DNA of 64,000 nucleotides from Eriocheir sinensis (GCF_024679095.1 NC_066517.1:1490443-1554442); one strand, 5' to 3'. Positions 31,652-45,294 are shown, numbered from the stretch's first letter. Notes: a model not told the origin generated them from the sequence alone. Translations and numbers: made by a program.

Positions 31652-34035
31652 CTTCCATCATATTCATAACTTCCTTTACGTTCTTCCATCATATTCATAA
31701 CTTCCTTTACGTTCTTCCATCATATTCATAACTTCCTTTACGTTCTTCCATCATATTCATAACTTCCTTTACTTTCTTCCATCATATTCATAACTTCTTT
31801 TACTTCCTTCCATCATATTCATAACTTTTTACTTCCTTCCATCATATTCATAACTTCCTTTACTTTCTTCCATCATATTCATAACTTCCTTTACTTCCTT
31901 CCATCATATTCATAACTTCTTTTACTTCCTTCCATCATATTCATAACTTCCTTTACTTTTTTCCATCATATTCATAACTTCCTTTACTTCCTTTCATCAT
32001 ATTCTTAACTTCCTTTACTTCCTTCCATCATATTCTTAACTTCCTTTACTTCCTTCGATCATATTCATAACTTCCTTTACGTTCTTCCATCATATTCTTA
32101 TCTTCCTTTACTTTCTTGCATCATGTTCTTAGCTTCCTTTACTTTCTTCCATCACATTCATAACTTCCTTTACTTCCTTCCATCATATTCTTAACTTCCT
32201 TTACGTTCTTCCATCATATTCTTAACCTCCTTTACTTCCTTCCATCATATTCTTAACTTCCTTTACGTTCTTCCATCATATTCTTAACTTCCTTCCATCA
32301 TATTCTTAACCTCCTTTACTTCCTTCTATCATATTCTTAACTTCCTTTACTTTCTTCCATCATATTCTTAACTTCCTTTACGTTCTTCCATCATGTTCTT
32401 AACTTCCTTTACGTTCTTCCATCATATTCTTAACTTCCTTCCATCATATTCTTAACTTCCTTTACGTTCTTCCATCATATTCTTAACCTCCTTTACTTCC
32501 TTCCATCATATTCTTAACTTCCTTTACTTTCTTCCATCATATTCTTAACTTCCTTTACTTTCTTCCATCATATTCTTAACTTCCTTTACGTTCTTCCATC
32601 ATATTCTTAACTTCCTTTACGTTCTTCCATCATATTCTTAACTTCCTTCCATCATATTCTTAACTTCCTTTACTTTCTTCCATCATATTCATAACTTCCT
32701 TTACTTCCTTCCATCGTATTCTTAACTTCCTTTACTTCCTTCCATCATATTCTTAACTTCCTTTACTTCCTTCGATCATATTCATAACTTCCTTTACGTT
32801 CTTCCATCATATTCTTATCTTCCTATACTTTCTTGCATCATGTTCTTAACTTCCTTTACTTTCTTCCATCACATTCATAACTTCCTTTACTTCCTTCCAT
32901 CATATTCTTAACTTCCTTTACGTTCTTCCATCATATTCTTAACCTCCTTTACTTCCTTCCATCATATTCTTAACTTCCTTTACTTTCTTCCATCATATTC
33001 TTAACTTCCTTTACGTTCTTCCATCATGTTCATAACTTCCTTTACGTTCTTCCATCATATTCTTAACTTCCTTCCATCATATTCATAACTTCCTTTACTT
33101 CCTTCCATCATATTCTTAACTTCCTTTACGTTCTTCCATCATATTCATACCTTCCTTTTCTTCCTTCCATCATATTCATAACTTCCTTTACGTTCTTCCA
33201 TCATATTCTTAACTTCTTTTACGTTTTTCCATCATATTCATAACTTCCTTTACGTTCTTCCATCATATTCTTAACTTCCTTTACGTTCTTCCATCATATC
33301 AACTTCCTTTACGTTCTTCCATCATATTCTTAACTTCCTTTACTCTCTTCCATCATATTCTTAACTTCCTTTACGTTCTTCCATCATATTCATAACTTCC
33401 TTTACTTCCTTCCATCATATTCTTAACTTCCTTTACTCTCTTCCATCATATTCTTAACTCCCTTTACGTTCTTCCATCATATTCTTAACGTCCTTTACGT
33501 TCTTCCATCATATTCTTAACTCCCTTTACGTTCTTTCCTCATATTCTTAACTTCCTTTACGTTCTTCCATCATATTCATAACTTCCTTTACTCTCTTCCA
33601 TCATATTCTTAACTTCCTTTACTCTCTTCCATCATATTCTTAACTTCCTTTACTCTCTTCCATCATATTCATAACTTCCTTTACTTCCTTCCATCATATT
33701 CTTAACTTCCTTTACTTCCTTCCATCATATTCTTAACTTCCTTTACTCTCTTCCATCATATTCATAACTTCCTTTACTTTCTTCCATCATATTCTTAACT
33801 TCCTTTACTCTCTTCCATCATATTCATAACTTCCTTTACTTCCTTCCATCATATTCTTAACTTCCTTTACTTTCTTCCATCATATTCATAACTTTCTTTA
33901 CTTCCTTCCATCATATTCATAACTTCCTTTACTTTCTTCCATCATATTCATAACTTCCTATACTTCCTTCCATTATATTCATAACTTCCTTTACTTTCTT
34001 CCATCATATTCTTAACTTCCTTTATTTATTTTCTT
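31652..34035 (+). repeat. 31-bp satellite, main array (~75 units)
   Basis: The unit comprises TTCCATCATATTC(T/A)TAAC then TTCCTTTAC(GTTC/TTCC/TCTC). The period is 31 bp. Some units are shortened by about 13 bp where CTTCC is reused directly. GTTC, TTCC and TCTC spacer variants cluster in blocks, indicating local homogenisation. No open frame is preserved. Confidence 0.96.
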
Positions 34036-35781
<1,746 letters not shown>

Positions 35782-35799
35782 TACACGGGATAAGTGTGA

Positions 35800-36425
35800 A
35801 ATAGAAAAAGTACGAAGAGGAGGAAGAGGATGATGAGGAGGATGAATATTAAACGAAGAGAAGGATAAGAAAGAAGTAAAGACGAATAACAAGACAAAAC
35901 GAAACAAGAAAAAGAAAATCGCTACAACAACCAGGAATGCAAAACGAAGAGATGAAAAGGATAAAAATGAAGTAAAGTAAAAATGAAGATGAAAGAAATG
36001 AAGAAGAATGACTAATAATGCAAAATATAACAAAAAAAACAAAGGAAAAAGGAGGAGGAGGAGGAGGAGCAAGAGCAGAACGTAGAGAAAGACGAGAATG
36101 AAGAAAGGCTGAACTAATAACACAAAACAATATAGAAAACAGAAATCCGCCATTTTTCGTAGTGTTGAGGAATAAGAAAATACGAGGAGGACGACGACGA
36201 AGAAGACGACGAGGAGGACGAGGAAGAGGAACAGAAAGGCAGAGAAAGAGGACAAGGGCGAGAATTATCAAGTGAAGAACTAAAAGAAGAAGACGAGGAG
36301 GAGGAGGAGGAACAGGAAGGCAGGGAAAGAGGACAAAGACGAGGATATGAGCAATATAAGAACTAAAAGAAGAACCAGAATATATAAAAAAATAAGACCA
36401 GTGATAATAAAAGACACAATTGAAC
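35800..36425 (+). repeat. Purine-rich low-complexity tract
   Basis: GAAGACGAGGAGGAG and AGAACTAAAAGAAGA words. Two sub-blocks (36190-36275 and 36285-36370) repeat GAGGA..AACAGAAAGGCAG.GAAAGAGGACAA. Confidence 0.7.
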
Positions 36426-36429
36426 ACTG

Positions 36430-37530
36430 AGACCCGACAACGCCCAACCTCAAAGCCATTTCTTGTGAGTGCTGACGAAGAGCAAAACGAGAAGGAAAAA
36501 AAAAAAGACTACTAATAACAAAACAAAACATATATAAAACGAAGTAAAGAAAACCACGCAGCCTTTTCTTATGAGTGCTGACGAAGAGAGGAACGAGAAT
36601 AAAGAAGCATGACTTATATCGACAAAACAAAACATATATAAAAATAAGTAAAAAAACCCACCTCGCAGCCTTTCCCCGTGTGTTGAAAGGTGAACGAGGA
36701 TGAAAAATAAAGGTACAACTCCCCTCCTCTCGATATTGACCTCTCTTTTGGCACTCTTCTGAACACTTTTTTTATAGGGGCAGTGATTAGAGGGCATTTT
36801 TCTCTCATGATCACGAAATAAACAAAACCTCACAGCCTTTTCTTATGAGTGCTGACGAAGAGAGGAACAAGAATGAAGAAGCATGACTAATATTAACAAA
36901 ACAAAACATATACAAAACGAAATAAAGAAAACCTCACAGCCTTTTCTTATGAGTGCTGACGAAGAGAGGAACGAGAATAAAGAAGCATGACATACCGACA
37001 AAACAAAACATATATAAAAAGAAGTAAAAAAAAAAATACCTCGCAGCCTTTCCCCGTGTGTTGAAAGGTGAATGAGAATGAAAAATAAAGGTACAACTCC
37101 CCTCCTCGATATTGACCTCTCTTTTGGCACTCTTCTGAATACTTTTTTTTATAGGAGCAGTGATTAGAGGGCATTTTTTTTTCATGATCACGAAATAAAG
37201 AAAACCTGGCATCCTTTTCTTTTGTATGTTGACGAAGAGAGGAACGAGAATGAAGAAGCATGACTAATATCGATAAAACAAAACATATACAAAACGAAGT
37301 AAAGAAAACCTCGCAGCTTTTCCCCGTGTGTGTTGAAGGATGAACGAGGAACGAAGGTGAACGGGGATGAAAAATAAAGGTAACAACTCCCCTCCTCTCG
37401 ATATTGACCTCTTTTTTGGCACTTCTAAACTCTTTTTTTGTAGGGGCAGTGATTAGCGAGCATTTTTTTCTCATGATCACTTTTTTTTGTCCTTGACCTG
37501 CTTCCTCTGCTGTAAAAAAAAGAAAAAAAA
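36430..37530 (+). repeat. Higher-order tandem repeat (~105-bp subunits, ~376-bp superunit)
   Basis: Subunits contain CAGCCTTTTCTTATGAGTGC, GACGAAGAGAGGAACGAGAA, AAGAAGCATGACTAATAT and ACAAAACAAAACATATA. Roughly every third subunit is a longer form with CAGCCTTTCCCCGTGTGTTG plus the dispersed family-R sequence (ATTGACCTCTCTTTTGGCAC, GGGGCAGTGATTAG.GGGCA, TCATGATCACGAAATAAA). The family-R word begins at 36731, 37107 and 37399, spacings of 376 and about 292 bp. A dispersed repeat has therefore been captured and co-amplified. Confidence 0.85.
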
Positions 37531-37839
37531 AAGAACTAATAAAACCAGACGAAAAAATAACAGAAATACAGTCACCCTCCAAGCCTCCACAATCCCGCAG
37601 CCTTCTCTCTCGTGTATTGAGGAAGGGAGGACCGAGAATGGAGACGAAAGATACAACTAATAAAAAAAACAGACAGAATATAACAGAGGACCGTCCCCTA
37701 CCCAAGCCCCCTACACCATCGCCGCCGCCTCTCTCTCGCTCATTTCCATTTAATTAAGCACTTCAAAAATAGGGCGAGAAGTGGCTGTGTTGGGAGAGAG
37801 AGAGAGAGAGAATCTATTAATATCCTGTTTTTCTTTCCA
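37531..37839. other. No gene recognised
   Basis: Partly a decayed continuation of the preceding superunit (GAACGAGGA / GACGAAAGATACAACTAATA words) and a short (GA)n near 37794-37811. Confidence 0.4.
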
Positions 37840-38345
37840 TTCTCCCTTCTTTTATTCACTTCGTAGAAACAGAAAAAAAATATCCTGACTGATGTTTTTT
37901 TCTCTTCCTCTTCCTCTTCCTCCTCTTACTGTGTGTTAAGGTTCCAATGTTTTTTCCTTTATTTTCCTTATTTTTTCCTTCTTTTCTTTTTTCCTTTTTG
38001 TTTCCTTTTTCATCTTTTTCTATTACTTATTTATTTTTCTTAGTTTCCTTCCCAACTTTTTTTTCCTTATTTTTCTCTTTTCCTTAATTTCTTTTCTTTT
38101 CCTTCCTTCCTTTTTCATTTCCTTCTTTCCTTTTCTTTTTTCCTTCCTTCCTTTCTTCCTTTTTTTCTCTTCCTTTCTCCTTTCTTTTTCTTTTCCTTCC
38201 TTCCTAATTTCCTAGTTTTTTTGCTTTTCCATATTTCTTTTTTCCTTCCTTTTTCTCCTTTTCCTTCCTTCTCCTTTTCCTTTCCCTTTATTCCTTTCCT
38301 CTCCCCTGCTTACTTTCTTTTCTTCTTTTTCATTTGTTTTCCTTC
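37840..38345 (+). repeat. Pyrimidine-rich low-complexity tract
   Basis: TTCCTTCCTT, TTTTCCTT and CTTTTCC words without fixed period. Confidence 0.75.
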
Positions 38346-38390
38346 CTTTCGCAAAACGTGGATTAAGCAAACACCGACGGCCTTTCCTGA

Positions 38391-38393
<3 letters not shown>

Positions 38394-38421
<28 letters not shown>

Positions 38422-38462
38422 ACAGGTATAATAGAAAACAGGTGTTGAGTTAAAATTAAGTT

Positions 38463-38540
<78 letters not shown>

Positions 38541-38582
38541 AGTGTCGCCGCCAGCACGTGAGAGAGAGAGAGAGAGAGAGAG
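38394..38582. repeat. (GT)n, (TC)n and (GA)n microsatellites
   Basis: (GT)n at 38394-38418, (TC)n at 38466-38538 and (GA)n at 38561-38582. The last two flank TAAGTGTCGCCGCCAGCACG and could pair as a long hairpin. Confidence 0.95.
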
Positions 38583-38772
38583 GCAATATTAAGGTCATTT
38601 CAGGCCATAAACCTTCCCTGGGCAGCGTAATAATGCGTTGACAACCCTGGCGAGGCATAGAAAACGGGTCATCGTCGCTCACACTTTAGAGCAGACTTTA
38701 AAGAATGGGAAAAAGGGGAACTGCGAGAGGCGATAAAAGTTGTGAATATTTACGGTTGGCTTAATAATGGAG

Positions 38773-38834
38773 ATGATGGTGGTGGTGGTGGTGGTGATGA
38801 GGGTGGTGGTGGTGATGAGGGTGGTGGTGGTGAT
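38773..38834 (+). repeat. (GGT)n/(GATGAGGGT) repeat
   Basis: GGTGGTGGTGATGAGGGT units, three copies, abutting the 3' end of the SINE. Confidence 0.9.
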
Positions 38835-38837
38835 GAA

Positions 38838-39140
38838 AATTAAAAGGTAAAGTTGGGGCCATACGCTGTAGCAGCGCGTGGCCTCGGTGCTCATCTTCGT
38901 AACATTGGCCCTTGAGCCTGTGGTGGGAGGGAGCCCATTACTCCGGGGCACAGGGCCAGTGTGACATCCGGGTACCACAGTTTACCTTCCCCAGGTTTTC
39001 CCAGGTACCCATTTATCAACCAGCCCGAGAGGGAGGAGGAACAGCTGGATGAGCTGCACGACGACTGCCCGGGCCGGGATTCGAACCCGGGCCCGCGGAG
39101 TAGAAGCCAGGCACGCTGACCAAATAGACCACGGAGCACT
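38838..39140 (-). mobile_element. tRNA-derived SINE (third family)
   Basis: Read on the minus strand from 39140: AGTGCTCCGTGGTCTATTTG (A-box region), then GGGTTCGAATCCC (complement of 39076-39088, a perfect B box), a GC-rich head ending GGCCCGGGC, and a body with GGGTACCTGGGAAAACCTGG, GTAAACTGTGGTACCCGG and CACAGGCTCAAGGGCCAATG. The tail is short, near 38840. The B-box match and the length (~300 bp) are typical of a tRNA-SINE. Confidence 0.8.
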
Positions 39141-39205
39141 ACATAAAAGTGATAATGATAATAATGATGATAATAATAATAATGAGACAAACAGAAGAAG
39201 AAGCA

Positions 39206-39207
<2 letters not shown>

Positions 39208-39259
<52 letters not shown>
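39208..39259 (+). repeat. (AAT)17 microsatellite
   Basis: Uninterrupted ATA/AAT trinucleotides; shorter imperfect copies precede it from 39150. Confidence 0.96.
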
Positions 39260-39265
39260 GTTGAA

Positions 39266-40020
39266 GAACAAGAACAAGAAAGAAAACGAAGAAGAAGAAG
39301 ACGAAGAAGAAAATAAAACTAATCGAAAACGAGGAAGAAGAAAGAAGACAACGAAGACAAAGAAAATAAAAAGAATAATAATAAGAACTCGAAGAAAAAA
39401 AACGAAATAAAAAAGAAGGAACCATCAAGAAACAGGGTAAGAAGACAAGGGAAAGAGGAAAGAAGAATAAGAAGGAGGGAGAGAGTGACAAGGACGAATG
39501 AGGAGGAGAATGGGAAGGAAGGGAGGAGAAGGGACGAAGAATGAGAGGAAGAAAAGATAAGAGAAAAAGAGAGCGAAGGAGGGGAGAGAGAAAGAAGAGG
39601 AGGAGGAGATAAAAGGGGAGATAAAAGGGGAGATAAAAGAGGGAGGAGGAGGAGGAGGAGGGAAATGAAAATAAGGAGCATGTAAAACTAGAAATAATAA
39701 TAATGAGTAATGATAATAATGAGACGAGGAGGAGAATAAAAAGAACAAAAGGAAGAAGAAGACGAAGAAGAAGAAAAAGAAGAAGTGGACGAAGAAGAAG
39801 AAAAGAAGAAAATAAAGGAAATGAAGATAAAGCAAAACACAAGAACAGAAGGGAGAACTAGAAAATTAAAATAAAGAGGATAAAGAGGGAGAAGAAAAAA
39901 GAAAAAGAAAAAGAAAACGAAGATAAAGAAAACGAAAACAAGGAAAAACAGGAAAGGAAAAAAATAGAAAAAAAGATAAGGAAAAAGATGAAACACAAAG
40001 AAAAAGAAGAAGAAAAAAAA
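39266..40020 (+). repeat. Purine-rich low-complexity tract
   Basis: GAAGAAGAAGACGAAG and GGAGATAAAA words, including three GGGGAGATAAAA units at 39604-39640. Confidence 0.8.
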
Positions 40021-40053
40021 ACTTTGTATATTCAGAGTTTTCAAAATAATGGC

Positions 40054-40078
40054 GGGGGGGGGGGGGAAGGGTCAAAGG

Positions 40079-40147
<69 letters not shown>
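40054..40147. repeat. G13 run followed by (CA)33
   Basis: Thirteen consecutive G at 40054-40066, then (CA)n at 40082-40147. Confidence 0.95.
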
Positions 40148-40148
<1 letters not shown>

Positions 40149-40224
40149 AAATCTCTCTCCGGTGACCTTCGATGTGTTTGTACCGACCACAAAAATTTAT
40201 TGGTGGAAGAATATTGGCTCAGGG

Positions 40225-40350
40225 AGGAGGAGGAGGAGGAGGAGGAGGAAAGAGATTAGGAGAACGATGACAGGAGGAAGACGAGGAAGAAGAGGTAGAG
40301 GAGGTGGAGGTTAAGGTGGAGGAGGAGGAGGAGGAGGAGGAGGAGGAAGA
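40225..40350 (+). repeat. (GGA)n/(GAA) purine block
   Basis: (GGA)n near 40225-40250 and 40315-40347, with AGGAAGACGAGGAAGAAGAG between. Confidence 0.9.
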
Positions 40351-40359
40351 AGAGGTATT

Positions 40360-41360
40360 GAAGTATTTACTCTTCCTCTCCTTCCCTCTTCCTTATCTTC
40401 TCTTTCCTTTCCTTACTTCTTCTTATCATTCTCTCTTTCTTCCTTCCTTCATCCTTTTTATCTCTCTTCCCTCCATTCATTCATTCCCTTCTACTCTCCT
40501 TCCCTCTTTCATCCATTTCTATCCCTCCTTCCCCTGTTTTAATTTCTTTCCTTAATTCTTTTTCTTTTTTCCTTTCCCCCCATTATCAATTTCTACCTCT
40601 TTCTCCCTTTTTATATCATTCATTTCTTCTCTTTTTTACTCTGATTCCCTTCTTCATTCTTTTTCTTCCTCCTTTTCTTGTTCTAAATTATTTCATCTCT
40701 TCCTCCTTCTCTTTCCCTTTTTCCATCTTCCTATCTTCCATTCCTTCCTTCCTCTTTCTCCCTTTTTGTGACTCTTCTTCTTTTCATCCTTCTCTTCTTC
40801 AGCCTTTTCTCCTATGATTCGTTCTTTCCTCTATCCTTTTTATCTCCCTCTTTCCTCCATTTCTCATTTATCTCCCTTCTCCTCTCTCGACCCTTCCCCT
40901 TCCTTACTCTTCCTCCTCTTCCTTCCCTGTTTTCTCTCTCATTCTCTTTTCCCCTTTTCCTCTCTTCCCATCATTCATCCTCCTCCATTTCCCTCTCCCT
41001 CCATTTCTCATTTATCTCCCTTCTCCTCTCTCGACCCTTCCCCTTCCTTACTCTTCCTCCTCTTCCTTCCCTGTTTTCTCTCTCATTCTCTTTCCCTTTT
41101 TCCTCTCTTCCCATCCTTTTCCTCTCCTTCAATTCTTTCCTCCCTTAAATCTCTTCGCTTCCCTCCTTCCTTCTTTCCCTCCATTCCTATTCCTTCCTCC
41201 CCATCACACTTCCCTCCCGCCATATCTGTCCCTCTCCCTCATTTCCTTTTCCTCCTCGTCATAGTCGTCCTTCACTCCCTCAGTTCCCCTCCCTTCCTCT
41301 TCCTCCTCCTCATCCTTCCCTCCGTCTCTCCTTCCTTCCTGCTTTTTCTCTCTCTCCCAG
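40360..41360 (+). repeat. Pyrimidine-rich tract with a 144-bp tandem duplication
   Basis: CTCTCGACCCTTCCCCTTCC begins at 40884 and again at 41028. The duplicated 144-bp units match almost exactly from CCATTTCTCATTTATCTCCC to TTCCTCTCTTCCCATC. The rest is C/T-rich without clear period. Confidence 0.85.
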
Positions 41361-41460
41361 TAAATTCTTGTTAATATGTGGTCAAAATAATATTAATTCC
41401 GCCGTTGGTAATTAAATAGATCAATAAATGTGATAATTAAAGAAGGAAGGAAGGAAGGAA

Positions 41461-41462
<2 letters not shown>

Positions 41463-41524
<62 letters not shown>

Positions 41525-41707
41525 CCTCCTATCAACTTTTATCACCTTTTTCCTTAATCTTTTTTTTTTCTACGCTCGACAATGTTACGGAGGAGGAAGA
41601 GGAGGAGGAGGAGGAGGAGGAGGAGGAGGAGGAAGAGGAGGAGGAGGAGGAGGAGGAGATGTCAAATAATTCTCTCTCAAGCTTCTCTGATCTCTCCAAT
41701 ACCGACG

Positions 41708-41770
<63 letters not shown>

Positions 41771-41822
41771 AACATGAATATCAAAGAAAGTGTTGAGAGA
41801 AATATGGTTGTGTGTATATAAG

Positions 41823-41892
<70 letters not shown>
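41463..41892. repeat. (CA)n, (GGA)n, (GA)n and (TC)n microsatellites
   Basis: (CA)n at 41463-41522, (GGA)n with GAAGA breaks at 41587-41660, (GA)n at 41711-41767 and (TC)n at 41824-41892. The (GA)n and (TC)n are only about 57 bp apart and could fold into a long hairpin. Confidence 0.96.
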
Positions 41893-41895
<3 letters not shown>

Positions 41896-41934
41896 TTAGA
41901 TTATATTTATATGCAAATTCTTTTTCAGGGGGAC

Positions 41935-42365
41935 TAAAACCTCTCTCCCTTGATCCTGCTATTCTCCTTTCTCTCACCCATCCATCCCTTTCTCCCTCTC
42001 CCTTCCCTTCCCTCCCTTCCTCCCTCCCTCCATTACTTCCTCCAATTTGTCTATCTGTCAATCTGTCTCTTCTTCTCCTCTTCCTTCTCCCTTCTCCCTT
42101 CCTTCCTCCCTCCCCTCCCTTATCCTCTCAATCTGTCTCTTTTCTTTTCTTTCTTCTCCTCCCCTTCACCCTTCTCCTTTCCTCCCTTCGTCTTCCATTC
42201 TCCTAGTTTTCTTCGTTTCTCTTTCCTTTGCTACTTTTATTCTCCCTTTTCTCTCCCTTTTTCCTCCCTTCCTTCTTCTTCTTCCAGCCTATCTATCTGT
42301 CAATCTATCTATCTCCTTCTTCTCCTCCTCCTCTTCCTTCTCCATTCCTCCATCTCACTTTCCCC
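41935..42365 (+). repeat. Pyrimidine-rich tract with diverged tandem units
   Basis: CTATCTGTCAATCT.TCT and TCAATCTGTCTCTTTTC words at about 42049, 42128 and 42290, with CTTCTCCTCCTC between. Confidence 0.7.
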
Positions 42366-42489
42366 CTTCTCTTCGCTACATAGCTCTGGACATGATGCAG
42401 AAAGAAAAGAGAGGGAAGGGAGAGGGAGGGAGATGAAGGGAAAGGAAGGAAGGAGGGAAAAAAGAGGGGAGGAAAGAGAAAGGTATGTG

Positions 42490-42494
<5 letters not shown>

Positions 42495-42564
<70 letters not shown>
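42495..42564 (+). repeat. (GA)35 microsatellite flanking a LINE
   Basis: Directly abuts the 3' end of the LINE at 42565. Confidence 0.97.
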
Positions 42565-42566
<2 letters not shown>

Positions 42567-43238
42567 ATAAGAACATAGGGAAACTGCAAGAGGCCGGGTG
42601 GCCTACACAGGGCAGCTCCAGAATCCCCCCCACTACTCACGATGGGTGAGGTGTAGTTACTGGGGTTACAGGTAGAGGCTTGATCCTCGTTATACCGGCG
42701 GTACTAGGCACGCACCAGTACCCCGTCACCTTACTGCACCCACACCTCACTGCCACCTGTCGTCCTCGTCCATGTAGCTATCCAGTCCACTCTTAAAACA
42801 AGCTATCGTCCCTGCACTAACTATGTGATTGCTGAGTCTATTCCATTCCCCCACCACCCTATTACTAAACCAATGCTTGGCTATATCTCTCCTAAATCTA
42901 TATTTTTCTAATTTAAATCCATTACTGCGAGTTCTATCCTGCTGGCTAATTCTCAGTACTTTACTTATATCGCCTTTGTTGTAACCCTTGACCCATTTGA
43001 ATACTTCTATCATATCTCCCCGCACTCTTCGTCTCTCTAGTGAATGTCAGTTTAGATGTTTCAGCCTATTTTGATATGGGAGGTTCCTCAGCCCCTGAAT
43101 CATCTTGGTCATCCCCTTCTGAACTGATTCTAGTAAGTTGATGTCCATTCTGTAGTGTGGGCACCAAAACTGGACAGCATAATCTAAGTGTGGCCTAACT
43201 AACGCTAAATAGAGTCTGAGGATGACCTTTGCACTCCT

Positions 43239-43242
<4 letters not shown>
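42565..43242 (-). mobile_element. LINE family B copy inserted in (GA)n
   Basis: On the minus strand: NRSAKVILRLYLALVRPHLD, YAVQFWCPHYRMDINLLESVQ, a TGA stop after RLKHLN, then RGDMIEVFKWVKGY, RTRSNGFKLEKYRFRRDI, HWFSNRVVGEWNRL and DEDDRWQ stop, then a 3' UTR ending in CATAAGAAC octamers at 42565. The 5' truncation is at 43242, where (GA)n resumes. One premature stop and missing catalytic motifs make it nonfunctional. Confidence 0.93.

Positions 43243-43286
<44 letters not shown>
43243..43286 (+). repeat. (GA)22 microsatellite, other flank of the LINE
   Basis: Same dinucleotide and strand as 42495-42564. Confidence 0.97.
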
Positions 43287-43290
<4 letters not shown>

Positions 43291-44152
43291 TCGGGACGAA
43301 AGGGCCACGATACTGGTTCGTTCTGGTATCGTCTGAAATTAGTGCACTTTGGCCCGTCCCAGGGGTGTGGATTACATTGGCACGACGCTTGCACGAGTAT
43401 TGCCCGTATGGTGGACGGAAGCTGCACAACCACAACGATGCCAGCCCGACAGCTGCCCTGTATCCGAACGATCGACGATGATCAATCTTGAGATTTGAAT
43501 TTAACGTTTTTTTCAGAGGACGATTCCTGCCTAACTAGTGCCCGGCAACAAAACGACAATAAAAACACTGTCGGATTGCTAAACGAATGCTGTTTGATAA
43601 CTGGACGAATGGAGAACGACTCCTGACGAGCGTGGTGGCATACTTTGTAGCCAAAGGGCTGCAAAGTTGCCAAACAACCAGCGCGTTGATGACATGTCGG
43701 GCATCACTCGTTTAGCTATCGCTCAGCATTCGCTCGTGAACAATTCGCCGGTCTGCTATCGTTCAGTTGCTGTGCAGCTGTCGGGCAGCTGTTGTAACGG
43801 TCAAAATTTTAATTTCGTGCTCGATCTTTGCACGAGTGCTGCCTGACCTATCACGAAAGCTGCACGAATGCTGCACCATAGCTGGACGATCATTGCGAGT
43901 GCTGCACGATGCCCGCATCACTCCTGCCCGATCTTTGACAAGGTCGCCGGCCACGCCGATGGCTGCCCGAGAAATAAGCGCAGCGCTTATTTTTCGTGCT
44001 CCCTGCCGACTCATCGTTCAATAGTCGTGGAGTACGGACTTCCCCAACGATGGCTAAACGATGCGCTACGAATATGAACCCGAACGTTGCACGAACGGCA
44101 GTCGGGCAGCTGTCGCGTTCAAGATCGTGTATGTGTGAAAGCCCCTTAACTG
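43287..44152. repeat. Quasi-palindromic word-repeat region, probable decayed DNA transposon
   Basis: Short words and their complements recur throughout: GTCGGGCAGCTGT (43778, 44110), GCACGAGTGCTGC/TGCACGAATGCTGCAC (43830-43880), CACGATGCCC, CTAAACGA and TCGTTTAG. The right edge TGTGTGAAAGCCCCTTA resembles the AGGGGCTATTACAC terminus of the 28.2-kb MITE followed by TTA. I found no clear matching left end and no transposase. Confidence 0.5.
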
Positions 44153-44469
44153 CCTTTCTAATCTCTTAATTGCCTTTACCTGCTGCCGGTAGCCATATAG
44201 GCTTAAACGAGCTCAGTGTTTTCAGCCAGCGCCGAGCAGAGATACTTGTCATGTCTAGCTATCATCTTTATCTTTTGACTAAAATAACCGATTACATCCA
44301 CGGATTTATTGAAAAAAATAATAATTGTCGTCTGCACATTCATGAAACCAATCCGTTGATATGGGAAGAGTACCGATTTGATATGGTCGTTCTGAGGCTA
44401 ATATAAACCTCACTGAGGAACTTTTTCTTGAAAACAGTCCAACAGCTAACGGGTTAAGGGGTAACTGAG
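44153..44469 (+). other. Unrecognised sequence with a 78-codon open frame
   Basis: The frame 44170-44406 (MPLPAAGSHIGLN...EEYRFDMVVLRLI) has balanced composition and is not repeat-derived, but no domain, splice sites or promoter are evident. It could be a decayed transposon or exon fragment. Confidence 0.25.
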
Positions 44470-44564
44470 TGAGGGATTATTCCTACCTACAGGAGGAGGG
44501 AAGGAGGGAGGGAGGGATGGAAGGGAGAAAAAGAGGAGTATGTACGACCGAGAAAAAAAAAAAT

Positions 44565-44619
<55 letters not shown>

Positions 44620-44760
44620 GAGGAGGAGGAGGAGGAGGAGGGAGGGATGGAAAGAGTGAGGGAGGGAAGAAGAGGGAGGCAGGGAGGGAAAGAGAGGAAG
44701 GAGGCAAGGGAGGGAGGGGGGAACATGAAGGAGAAGGGGGGGTGGGAGGGAGGGAATAAA
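44470..44760 (+). repeat. Purine-rich tract with (GA)n and (GGA)n
   Basis: (GA)n at 44571-44614 passing into (GGA)n to about 44641, with flanking GGAGGGAGGGA words. Confidence 0.9.
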
Positions 44761-44944
44761 AAACAGGTAACAGTTAGTAATGTGAAGAAAAATGCTGTAA
44801 ATCAAGCAATGACGCAACCTTCCTGGACCTATTCTGTCCCCTGTCTCTTCCTTCCCCTTTTACTTGCCGTCTTCATCATTATTTTTTGCCCTACCCTTCC
44901 GGTATTCAATCTCTTCCCTCTCTATATTACGCATACCTGCAATA

Positions 44945-45030
44945 CTATCGGTGGTGGTGATGCTAGCGTTGGTGGTGGTGATTGTGGTGGTGGTGATGCA
45001 AGCGGTGGTGGTGGTGGAGACTGTAACGCC
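44945..45030 (+). repeat. (GGT)n-like imperfect repeat
   Basis: GGTGGTGGTGATG.TAGCG(T/G)TGG units, three copies. The sequence after it to 45290 is unique and unrecognised. Confidence 0.8.
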
Positions 45031-45294
45031 CAGCACACCCATTACCAGCGGAGAGAGCCCTGCGCACCAGTACATGACACTCAGAGCGTCATGATCAGCC
45101 CACAGACTCCGCGTGTAGATGTGTGTCTGGGCGAGGCAGTCTCGTCGTGGAGATGGCTTGACTAGGCGATGAAGTGTGGCGTCGCCCCTCCTGGAGGTGA
45201 CCTGTAGAAAAATCATGGTTGTGGTAGTAGAAGTAATGATGGGCAGTAGTTGTAGTGGTAGTTGTAGCTATACGGACCTTATACATTATACGGG

